From: an uncultured Flavobacteriales bacterium
GTDB taxonomy: Bacteria > Bacteroidota > Bacteroidia > Palsa-965
Assembly (NCBI GenBank): GCA_946478675.1
Contig: CAMLEF010000090.1
Span: 1-13,325 of the forward strand
Length of the DNA stretch: 13,325 nt
Direction of reading: 5' to 3'
The notes under the pieces are model-generated. The model ran no database searches and was not told where the DNA came from. It worked only from the letters and a program-made list of their open reading frames with translations. Position numbers and translations under genes: made by a program. This document shows, piece by piece, positions 6,410 through 12,759 of this stretch. Numbering within the stretch: position 1 is the stretch's first letter; every line of letters starts with the position of its first letter.

Positions 6410-8491
6410 TCAGTACTCCATGATCATAAAATCATCGAAGTAGGTGACCTGCGGGCCGTTCTCATTCCATGAATAGATCGTGATCGTGTCTTCGGGATAA
6501 TCCTGCGGGATCACGAAACGCAATTTCAATAATCCCCAGCCGTCGGCGGTTTCTTCGAGCGGCGTGCTGGACGTTTGCTGGAATATTTCGGGTTTGCCGG
6601 CGCTGGCGGACATTACGCCTTTGCCGGTTTCCGATTTGCGCCACACGGAAACTTCGTAGCGTTTTCCTTTTTTCACCGGGAGATGAATGGCGAACCCGAA
6701 CTGGTTGCGCTCGTCGAGCTTCAAGGAAAATTTACCGCCGTGCGCATATTGGTTGCTGCGGCATTCCGCGCCCTGGAAGAACGTGATGCCGTCGGGAGAA
6801 ACGAGTGAATTGTTCGAGACCGACTCCGCATCGCAGGAATACACTTTGATCGAATCGCGCGAAACGGTTCCGGCTGCTTTGCGGTTGATCTCGAAAAGCT
6901 GCTCGCCGGTTTTGGTATTCTCGAAAACCTTTTTGATCTCCACCGCGTGCATGCCGTCGTTCATGAGGTTCATCGCCGCCATCGTTTGCGACATCATGTC
7001 GGGCGTCATCATGTAAAAGCTCAGCAGCAGGTGCGGATATTTCTCGATGAGATCAACCGGGTCGATCGTCTTTTCCCAATCGTGGAAACGTTTTTCATCG
7101 TACGAATAGAAATACGCCTGCGGGTAAAATTTCTTCAGCGCGGGAATGTATTCCGTGCGTCCGCCGCCGCTGTAGCAAAGACCGAAATACAACCCGGGAG
7201 GCTGTTCGGCGAACGGGAATTCGTACGTCACGTAGATGCGCGGCACGTTCTTGTAGCGCGACATCACTTCGGCGGTTTCCAGCTTGGGATTGTAGAGCGC
7301 TTCGTACCAGTTGTAATACTGAATATCGCGCCCGATGTGGAAAAGAATGAAGATTGCCGTGAGCGTCGTAACGATGCGCGGCTTCGACAATACTTTTTCA
7401 AGACGTTTCCCCGGAACGATCAGCGAACGGATGGCGAGGTACGTGCCCGGGATCGCGATGAGGTACGCTGCGATGAGGTAGTGATAGCTGAAATGTTTGC
7501 CCACCATCACGATGCTTGCCAGCGTTGAAAGGAAAATGCCCGTCAGCAAACGCACCGACGCATCGCTCTTCCACTTGAATTTTTTCAGCACGAAGAGACG
7601 GATCATCGCCACCAGCATCACGCCGACCATCACGATGAACGTGATATCGCCGGAAACGATATTCCACAATCCTTCTTTGAACGCGTCGCCGTCGATCATC
7701 TTTTCCGAGCCGCCGCCGTAGATGCCGGAGTGGAACGTGATCTTCTCCAGCCACAGCATCACGTAATGGATCTTCGGCAGCGCGGGAATGAAGAACAGGA
7801 ATCCCGCCACGATCATCGTCCCGATGTAGAGGAAACGATGCTTCCAGTTGCCGAGCAGCAGGAACGGGATGAGCAGCATCGGCGCGGTGATGATTTTCGT
7901 GATGAGCAGGAAGCCGCCGGTGATGCCGAACCCGATCGCGTAGTTGCGTGACGTTTTCGCCGTTAATTCTTTTTCGTGAATGAACGCGTAACACAGCACC
8001 ATGAGCACGATCATCCCGGTAATGATGAACGGTTCCGGCTTGATGTCGGCCATGTATGTGAGCGCGTTGAAGAAGATGAGCACGCCCGACTGGAAATAGA
8101 TCGCCAGCGGAAGGTTGTTGCTGATGCGGTAAATTTTTCGTCCCGCCCAGAAGATCACGCCGCAGTTGATCGCCATCAGCACCCAGAAAAGCGCATGCAG
8201 GTATTTCTCGGGATTTGCGATCACGTCCTGCGAAACGGTCGGCTGTTTGCCGGAGACCATGTAAATCGCACGAATGAAAAGTCCGCCGATCGCCTGCACC
8301 GTTGTCCCGGGATGATCGATGTGACCGACCTCGAGCTTTCCTGCCGCGATGTTCGTGCCGTTGAGCAGGTACGCGTAGCAGGGGTCGGGCCAGTTCATGT
8401 AATAATACCGCTGGTTCGCGACAAACAGGTAGTTGAACACGAGCACCACCGCGGGAATCAGCAGGAGCCAGCCGGTATTACGCTTTTTCAT
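6410..8491 (-). CDS. GT-C-like membrane protein with C-terminal CBM-like beta-sandwich
   Basis: This is a 693-residue protein. Residues ~8-390 hold about ten membrane segments. The first loop has NWPDPCYAYLLNG (D36) and GHIDHPGTT (56-64), acidic and histidine residues placed as in GT-C glycosyltransferases that use polyprenyl-phosphate sugars. Residues ~400-545 are soluble. Residues ~550-693 look like a carbohydrate-binding (CBM4/9-type) jelly roll: a small segment with AHGGKFSLKL (583-592), then alternating strands ending in QVTYFDDFMIMEY. The domain assignment is by pattern only. An in-frame ATG seven codons upstream lies in repeat DNA, so the ATG at 8489-8491 (MKKRNTGW), directly before the first helix, is chosen. 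It follows lysS on the same strand after 79 nt of repeat and converges with the fusion gene. The acceptor and sugar are unknown. Confidence 0.82.
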   Translation of the reverse strand: MKKRNTGWLLLIPAVVLVFNYLFVANQRYYYMNWPDPCYAYLLNGTNIAAGKLEVGHIDHPGTTVQAIGGLFIRAIYMVSGKQPTVSQDVIANPEKYLHALFWVLMAINCGVIFWAGRKIYRISNNLPLAIYFQSGVLIFFNALTYMADIKPEPFIITGMIVLMVLCYAFIHEKELTAKTSRNYAIGFGITGGFLLITKIITAPMLLIPFLLLGNWKHRFLYIGTMIVAGFLFFIPALPKIHYVMLWLEKITFHSGIYGGGSEKMIDGDAFKEGLWNIVSGDITFIVMVGVMLVAMIRLFVLKKFKWKSDASVRLLTGIFLSTLASIVMVGKHFSYHYLIAAYLIAIPGTYLAIRSLIVPGKRLEKVLSKPRIVTTLTAIFILFHIGRDIQYYNWYEALYNPKLETAEVMSRYKNVPRIYVTYEFPFAEQPPGLYFGLCYSGGGRTEYIPALKKFYPQAYFYSYDEKRFHDWEKTIDPVDLIEKYPHLLLSFYMMTPDMMSQTMAAMNLMNDGMHAVEIKKVFENTKTGEQLFEINRKAAGTVSRDSIKVYSCDAESVSNNSLVSPDGITFFQGAECRSNQYAHGGKFSLKLDERNQFGFAIHLPVKKGKRYEVSVWRKSETGKGVMSASAGKPEIFQQTSSTPLEETADGWGLLKLRFVIPQDYPEDTITIYSWNENGPQVTYFDDFMIMEY

Positions 8492-8494
8492 TGT

Positions 8495-8570
8495 TCCAAG
8501 TTTAAAGTTCAAGGTTCAAAGTTTTGTTCAACCGAACATGGAACCTTGAACCTTGAACCCCGAACAAAAG
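8495..8570. repeat. inverted heptamer array between lysS and the GT-C-like gene
   Basis: The left part steps in 7 nt (CCAAGTT, TAAAGTT, CAAGGTT, CAAAGTT) and the right part mirrors it (GGAACCT, TGAACCT, TGAACCC). A perfect 12-bp inverted repeat, TTCAAGGTTCAA (8508-8519) with TTGAACCTTGAA (8546-8557), forms the core, with a 26-nt loop. It fills the gap from the lysS stop to the next ATG. It could act as a hairpin in the lysS 3' end, but no terminal T-run is seen. Confidence 0.75.
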
Positions 8571-10088
8571 TTAGTCGAATTTTTCGGGACGCATCTGCGG
8601 GAAGAACAGCACGTCCTGGATGGAAACGTTGTTCGTCATCAGCATGGCGAGACGATCGATGCCGATGCCGATACCGGCCGTGGGCGGCATGCCGTACTCG
8701 AGCGCGCGCAGGAAATCGTGGTCGATGTACATCGCTTCGTCATCGCCGCGTTCCATGAGCTTGACTTGTTCTTCGAAACGCTCGCGCTGGTCGATGGGAT
8801 CGTTGAGCTCGCTGTAGGCGTTGGCAATTTCTTTACCGTTTACCATCAGCTCGAAACGCTCCACGAGTCCTTCTTTGCTGCGGTGCTTCTTAGTAAGCGG
8901 CGACATTTCCACGGGATAATCCGTGATGAACGTCGGCTGGATGTAATGACCTTCGCATTTGTCGCCGAAGATCTTGTCGATGAGCTTTCCGCGGCCCATG
9001 CTCTTGTCGACTTCGAGGTGAAGCTGTTTGCAGGTTTCGAAAAGCTGCGTTTCATCCATGCTGCTCACGTCGATGCCGGTGTGTTCTTTGATGGCATCGT
9101 ACAGCGTGACACGACGGAACGGCGCGCTGAAGTTGATGGCTTTGTCGCCGAACGGAACTTCGGCGGAGCCGTGCAGCGCGATGGCGATCTTTTCCAACAT
9201 CTCCTCGCAGGCGCGCATCATCCACTCGTAATCCTTGTACGCGACGTAAAATTCGAGCACGGTGAATTCCGGGTTGTGCGTGCGGTCCATGCCTTCGTTG
9301 CGGAAGTTGCGCGAGAATTCATACACGCCGTCGAAGCCGCCGACGATGAGGCGCTTCAGGTAAAGTTCATTGGCGATGCGCAGGAAGAACGGCACGTCGA
9401 GCGCGTTGTGGTGCGTCACGAACGGGCGGGCGGCGGCGCCACCGGGAATCGGCTGCAGCACCGGCGTGTCCACCTCGAGCAGCCCTTTGTCGTTGAGGTA
9501 CTCGCGGATGGTGTTGACCATCTTCGTGCGCTTGAGGAAACTTTCTTTCGTATTCGGATTGATCACGAGATCGGCGTAACGCTGGCGGTAGCGGAACTCG
9601 AGGTTGTGCACCACGTCGTGCGCTTCGCCGGATGCATCCACTTTCACGATCGGCAGCACGCGCAGCGATTTGCTGAGCACTTTCAGCGTCGTGACGTGAA
9701 TGGAAATTTCGCCGACCTGCGTAGTGAACACGTAACCCGTGAGGCCGATGAAGTCGCCGATATCGAGCAGCTTTTTGAAAACCGTATTGTAAAGCGTCTT
9801 GTCTTCGCCGGGACAGATCTCGTCGCGGTTGACGTAGATCTGGATGCGGCCGGAAGCGTCCTGCAGCTCAGCGAAAGCGGCTTTGCCCATGATGCGAACG
9901 CCCATGAGACGGCCCGCAATGCGAACGTCCTTGTAGTTCGTCTTGTCGCGCTCGTAATTTTCGTGAATGTCTTTCGCGGTAACGTTGACCGGGAATTCTT
10001 CTGCCGGGTAAGGATCGATACCCAGCTTGCGCAATTCGTCGAGCTTCTGACGGCGGACGATTTCCTGTTCTGACAGTTGGTGGCTCAT
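8571..10088 (-). CDS. lysS: lysyl-tRNA synthetase, class II
   Basis: This enzyme attaches lysine to tRNA-Lys in the cytoplasm. The 505-residue length is normal for bacterial LysS. An OB-fold tRNA anticodon-binding domain (~54-145) includes VRIAGRLMGVRIMGKAAFAE. The class II catalytic core follows: motif 1 around KGLLEVDTPVLQPIPGGAAA (201-220), motif 2 FRNEGMDRTHNPEFTVLEFY (262-281), and motif 3 GIGIGIDRLAMLM (472-484). The end, QDVLFFPQMRPEKFD, is typical. The frame is open 23 codons further upstream, but that part crosses a promoter box and repeat DNA; the ATG at 10086-10088 (MSHQLSEQEIVRR) matches the usual N-terminus. It probably has its own promoter just upstream, so it need not be read with sdpRI. 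Confidence 0.98.
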   Translation of the reverse strand: MSHQLSEQEIVRRQKLDELRKLGIDPYPAEEFPVNVTAKDIHENYERDKTNYKDVRIAGRLMGVRIMGKAAFAELQDASGRIQIYVNRDEICPGEDKTLYNTVFKKLLDIGDFIGLTGYVFTTQVGEISIHVTTLKVLSKSLRVLPIVKVDASGEAHDVVHNLEFRYRQRYADLVINPNTKESFLKRTKMVNTIREYLNDKGLLEVDTPVLQPIPGGAAARPFVTHHNALDVPFFLRIANELYLKRLIVGGFDGVYEFSRNFRNEGMDRTHNPEFTVLEFYVAYKDYEWMMRACEEMLEKIAIALHGSAEVPFGDKAINFSAPFRRVTLYDAIKEHTGIDVSSMDETQLFETCKQLHLEVDKSMGRGKLIDKIFGDKCEGHYIQPTFITDYPVEMSPLTKKHRSKEGLVERFELMVNGKEIANAYSELNDPIDQRERFEEQVKLMERGDDEAMYIDHDFLRALEYGMPPTAGIGIGIDRLAMLMTNNVSIQDVLFFPQMRPEKFD

Positions 10089-10106
10089 TGTTGTAATTAG
10101 AGAGCG

Positions 10107-10141
10107 CAAAGATAGAAAATGCGCCCTATGGAAACCGCAAA
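10107..10141 (-). promoter_or_regulatory. lysS promoter candidate
   Basis: On the minus strand a perfect -7 box TATCTTTG (10107-10114) lies 18 nt before the lysS ATG, and a TTTG (10138-10141) lies 23 nt further upstream. This fits the Bacteroidota/Flavobacterium arrangement TTG-N17-23-TAnnTTTG. The CAAAGA words of both boxes are also copies of the local oligomer repeat. Confidence 0.55.
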
Positions 10142-10192
10142 GACACAAAGAGCGCAAAGACTTCGCGGTTTTCTTCGCGGCCTTTGCGCTCT
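10138..10192. repeat. CAAAGA oligomer cluster with 11-bp inverted repeat
   Basis: CAAAGA recurs at 10138, 10146 and 10155 (steps of 8 and 9 nt), with one more at 10107 in the lysS promoter. AGAGCGCAAAG at 10149-10159 is perfectly inverted at 10182-10192, and a direct copy stands at 10101-10111. The loop contains TTCGCGG twice. It lies between the sdpI stop and lysS and could form a strong hairpin, but it has no T-tract. Confidence 0.65.
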
Positions 10193-10236
10193 CCTGCCCG
10201 ACAGCGTCATGCCGGCGGTACGGTTTTACTTTTCAA

Positions 10237-10893
10237 TTAATGCGCCGAAAGCGTCTTGTGCAAACGATACGAATACACGAACGGCACCGCGACGAGCACC
10301 ACGATGTACGCAGTGAAGAAGACGGCCATGATCTTCATCGGCAGCAGGAATATTCCCGGCAGCATGAGCAGCGAAGCGATCACCCAGATGCGGCCCGTGA
10401 AGCGGTGCGTGCGCGTCCAGACTTCATCGTTGTTGAGCGTCCACGGCGTGCGGATGCCGACGAAATAGTTGGGACGAATGCGGCCGAACTGGTTTCCCAT
10501 CAGCAGGAACACAACGGTGACCAACGTGGTGATGATGATGCCGACGTTCAACTTTACGCCGAGCGGCACGAGGATCGTGAGCATACCCGCCACCGCCAGC
10601 ACGAGCGTGATGAGAATGCGGAACCAGTAATAGGCGCCGCTGAACATCTCGTAATTTTTCTTGCGGGGATCGATGCGCGGCATCAACAGCATCATCAGGT
10701 AAATGCCGGTGTTGATCAGCGGAGAGAGGAACACGGCCCATTTCCCGGCGTAATTGTCGACTTCGCCGTCGGCATTCCAGTGGATCGGCACCTGTTGCGG
10801 GAAATCGTTCCAGCGGACGAGCGCAAAGACAAAAGGCACAAGAATAATCAGCCAGATGATCCAGTCGCGTTTGAGGAGTTCAGCGGTTTTCAT
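10237..10893 (-). CDS. sdpI: SdpI-family membrane protein (DUF1648 domain)
   Basis: This 218-residue inner-membrane protein has about six helices. The N-terminal DUF1648 part carries FPQQVPIHWNADGEVDNYAGK (31-51), the family's hallmark. The C-terminal SdpI part carries MGNQFGRIRPNYFVGIRTPW (132-151), then TLNNDEVWTRTHRFTG (152-167), also diagnostic. In Bacillus, SdpI gives immunity to the SdpC killing peptide and sequesters the repressor SdpR at the membrane. In Bacteroidota, homologues are common without SdpC, and their trigger is unknown. It starts 5 nt after the stop of the ArsR gene, so they form one operon under that gene's promoter. No SdpA/B/C-like gene is seen nearby. Confidence 0.92.
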   Translation of the reverse strand: MKTAELLKRDWIIWLIILVPFVFALVRWNDFPQQVPIHWNADGEVDNYAGKWAVFLSPLINTGIYLMMLLMPRIDPRKKNYEMFSGAYYWFRILITLVLAVAGMLTILVPLGVKLNVGIIITTLVTVVFLLMGNQFGRIRPNYFVGIRTPWTLNNDEVWTRTHRFTGRIWVIASLLMLPGIFLLPMKIMAVFFTAYIVVLVAVPFVYSYRLHKTLSAH

Positions 10894-10898
10894 AGTGG

Positions 10899-11177
10899 TT
10901 ATTTTTTAGATTTCTTTTTTTTCTTTTCCGTGAAGGCCATCACCCAGGAAAGCATCTCGCCGAAGACCGTCGTGTTGAGCGAGTAGCGCACGAACTGTCC
11001 TTCTTTGATCGAGAGCACGAGGTCGGCCTGCCGCAGCAGATCGAGATGATGGGAAATGCTCGGCTTGCTGATCGTAAACGCATCCGCGATTTCGCCGGCC
11101 GTCATATCCTTCTCCCGCAGCATCTCGAGAATCTTTCTCCGCGTCGGGTCGTCCAGGGCTTTGAAGAGTGAATTCAT
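10899..11177 (-). CDS. sdpR: ArsR-family winged-helix repressor, SdpR-like
   Basis: This is a 92-residue DNA-binding regulator. It starts MNSLFKALDDPTRRKILEML (the common ArsR opening), followed by the recognition helix TISKPSISHHLDLLRQADLV (35-54) and a wing with IKEGQFVRYSLN. There is no CxC metal site, which fits the SdpR type rather than a metal sensor. It ends in a lysine-rich tail, EKKKKKSKK, encoded by a run of eight A. The frame extends 12 codons upstream, but those codons overlap the promoter and operator; the ATG at 11175-11177 is preferred. It is cotranscribed with sdpI and is likely autoregulated through palindromes overlapping its -33 box; membrane SdpI is the expected antagonist. 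Confidence 0.93.
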   Translation of the reverse strand: MNSLFKALDDPTRRKILEMLREKDMTAGEIADAFTISKPSISHHLDLLRQADLVLSIKEGQFVRYSLNTTVFGEMLSWVMAFTEKKKKKSKK

Positions 11178-11181
11178 GGGC

Positions 11182-11214
11182 CAAAGGTATAAAACATTTG
11201 TATAATTAGACAAA
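11182..11214 (-). promoter_or_regulatory. sdpRI promoter
   Basis: On the minus strand this is a consensus Bacteroidota promoter: -33 TTTG (11211-11214), a 21-nt spacer, and -7 TACCTTTG (11182-11189). The -7 box ends 4 nt before the sdpR ATG, so the message is expected to be leaderless or nearly so. Confidence 0.65.
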
Positions 11215-11221
11215 CGTCTAA
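11194..11221. promoter_or_regulatory. candidate SdpR operator palindromes
   Basis: Two overlapping inverted repeats cover the -33 box. One is ACATTTG (11194-11200) with CAAACGT (11211-11217), 6/7 bp complementary with a 10-nt spacer. The other is TTAGAC (11206-11211) with GTCTAA (11216-11221), perfect with a 4-nt spacer. ArsR dimers bind palindromes like these, so repression by blocking RNA polymerase is a reasonable inference. The divergent hydrolase gene shares this spacer. Confidence 0.5.
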
Positions 11222-11365
11222 ATAATTTTTCGGGCGGAAGTGACCGAATGAACTTTGCGCGTTGATTTACAGCAGATTAAAATAACGCCGTAAAATATTT
11301 TCTTCCCGGCTGTAATAAAACAGCACCCGCTGCTACTCATGTGCAGAAACTTAAAAAACCACCCG

Positions 11366-12259
11366 ATGTCAACGATCAACTACATCCGACTCTTTGCTGC
11401 GATCTGTTTCGCGCTTCTCGTTTCCCGCCTGCATGCCGCGGAGCTTCCGTTTACCGTGAAGGTTTCGGGAAAAGGCTCACCGGTCATTTTCATCCCGGGC
11501 TTCACCTGCGACGGCAGCGTGTGGAATGCCACCGTCACGAAATTTTCTGCGACGAACGAATGCCACGTGCTCACCATTCGCGGCTTCGGATCGGAAGCGC
11601 CGTCTGCTACACCGTTTCATCTTGCTGATGTGAAAAACGGCATTGAAACGTACATCACCGATCATCAACTGAACCACGTCATTCTCGTCGGCCATTCGAT
11701 GGGCGGATTTCTTGCGCTGTGGGTAGCGAGTGAAATGCACGACCGGCTGGCGGGAGTAGTCATCGTTGATGCCGTGCCGTTCATGGCTGCGTTGCGCGAC
11801 AGCAGCGCGAAGGAAACCGGTTTCGATTCGACAGCCGCCGCACAATTCGAAGCGATGACGGCCAACCAATCGCCGCAGCTGCGTTTGCAATACGGCAAGA
11901 TGACGGCGATGCAGCTGTGCCTCGACACGAATGCGCACGCTGCTATCGCTTCGTGGAGCGCCAAAGCCGACCCGCATACCGCCGCCACGCTGCTCATGGA
12001 TATGTCGGGCACCGATTTGCGCGATGACATAGCGAAGATCCGCGTGCCGGTGTTGTCGCTCGTGGCGTGGGAACCCGGTTACGGCGTGCCGCAGGAATCG
12101 ATTCGCGCAATGTATGCGCAACAATATTCGCTGACGCCGAAGCTGACGATGCACGTGGCAGATCACTCGCGGCATTTCATCATGTACGATCAGCCGGAAT
12201 GGTTTTATTCCGAATTGAATACCTTCATCGCGCAGGTCGTTCCCACGTCGAAGAAATGA
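11366..12259 (+). CDS. exported alpha/beta hydrolase
   Basis: This is a 297-residue alpha/beta-hydrolase-fold protein, probably an esterase or peptidase; the substrate is unknown. Residues 1-25 look like a Sec signal peptide (MSTINYIR, hydrophobic 9-20, RLHA|AE) with no lipobox cysteine, so the protein should be periplasmic or secreted. Visible fold marks are the oxyanion region PVIFIPGFTCDGSVW (39-53), the nucleophile elbow VGHSMGGF (S111), and the histidine in DHSRHFIMYDQPEWF (H270). The acid usually found after strand 7 is not a clear Asp: the segment reads LSLVAWEPGYG, so E236 is a candidate. An upstream in-frame ATG at 11339 would bury the signal peptide; the ATG at 11366 is chosen. Its stop overlaps the sigma-factor start (ATGA), so the genes are coupled. 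No strong promoter box is seen in front; GAACTTTG at 11250-11257 is a weak possibility. Confidence 0.9.
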   Translation: MSTINYIRLFAAICFALLVSRLHAAELPFTVKVSGKGSPVIFIPGFTCDGSVWNATVTKFSATNECHVLTIRGFGSEAPSATPFHLADVKNGIETYITDHQLNHVILVGHSMGGFLALWVASEMHDRLAGVVIVDAVPFMAALRDSSAKETGFDSTAAAQFEAMTANQSPQLRLQYGKMTAMQLCLDTNAHAAIASWSAKADPHTAATLLMDMSGTDLRDDIAKIRVPVLSLVAWEPGYGVPQESIRAMYAQQYSLTPKLTMHVADHSRHFIMYDQPEWFYSELNTFIAQVVPTSKK

Positions 12260-12759
12260 TTGCCGCGGAAAAAGAAAAACAATTCGGTGCGCTCGTGGAG
12301 CAGTACAAGGCGAGCATCTGGCGCGTCTGTTACGCTTATCTCCCCGATCGCAGCTTCGCGGAAGATGTTTACCAGGAGATCCTCGCGGAAATCTGGAAAA
12401 GCATGGACCATTTCCGCGGCGCTTCGGGCTGGCACACGTGGATCTATCGCGTCGCGGTGAACACGGCAATCAACCACGGCCGCAAAGAGATCCGCCGTCC
12501 TGTCGATTTTCGTGAAAATCCTGTGGAGCTGCCCGACAATGATCCTGCCGAAACGGAAGCGATCGAATCCCTTCACCGGAAGCTGCACCAATGCATCGCG
12601 CTGCTGAGCGAGCAGGACCGCCTGATCATTTCGCTGCTGCTCGAAGAGCTTTCGTACCAGGAAATCGCCGACGTGACGGGGCTTTCCGTGAATCTCGTCG
12701 GCGTTCGTATCAACCGCATAAAACCAAAGCTGCATGGCTGCATCACATCCCGAACCTGA
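12256..12759 (+). CDS. ECF-type RNA polymerase sigma factor
   Basis: This is a 167-residue sigma-70-family factor with only regions 2 and 4. Region 2 runs ~10-78 and includes EQYKASIWRVCYAYLPDRSFAEDVYQE and FRGASGWHTWIYRVAVNTAIN. Region 4 runs ~105-160, with LLSEQDRLIISLLLEELSYQ, EIADVTGLS and VRINRIKPKL as its helix-turn-helix. It directs RNA polymerase to a small regulon. The frame extends upstream to 12067 inside the hydrolase gene, but the ATG at 12256-12258, overlapping the hydrolase stop by 4 nt, opens right before region 2 and is preferred. The next gene overlaps its 3' end by 26 nt and encodes a membrane protein likely to control it. Confidence 0.95.
   Translation: MIAAEKEKQFGALVEQYKASIWRVCYAYLPDRSFAEDVYQEILAEIWKSMDHFRGASGWHTWIYRVAVNTAINHGRKEIRRPVDFRENPVELPDNDPAETEAIESLHRKLHQCIALLSEQDRLIISLLLEELSYQEIADVTGLSVNLVGVRINRIKPKLHGCITSRT

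Noticed and set aside
8553..10073. A 506-codon open frame on the plus strand opposite lysS
   Set aside because: It is the antisense mirror of a confidently identified synthetase; composition is E/H/V/F biased and motif-free.
10138..10192. Rho-independent terminator after sdpI
   Set aside because: The 11-bp inverted repeat could fold, but the loop is 22 nt and no T-run follows on either strand, so I list it only as a repeat.
11339..11365. Upstream ATG as the hydrolase start
   Set aside because: It would add nine residues before a well-formed signal peptide; the ATG at 11366 gives a normal signal-peptide length.
11477..12469. Minus-strand open frame opposite the hydrolase and sigma genes
   Set aside because: It spans two well-supported genes in antisense and is R/H-rich with no domain.
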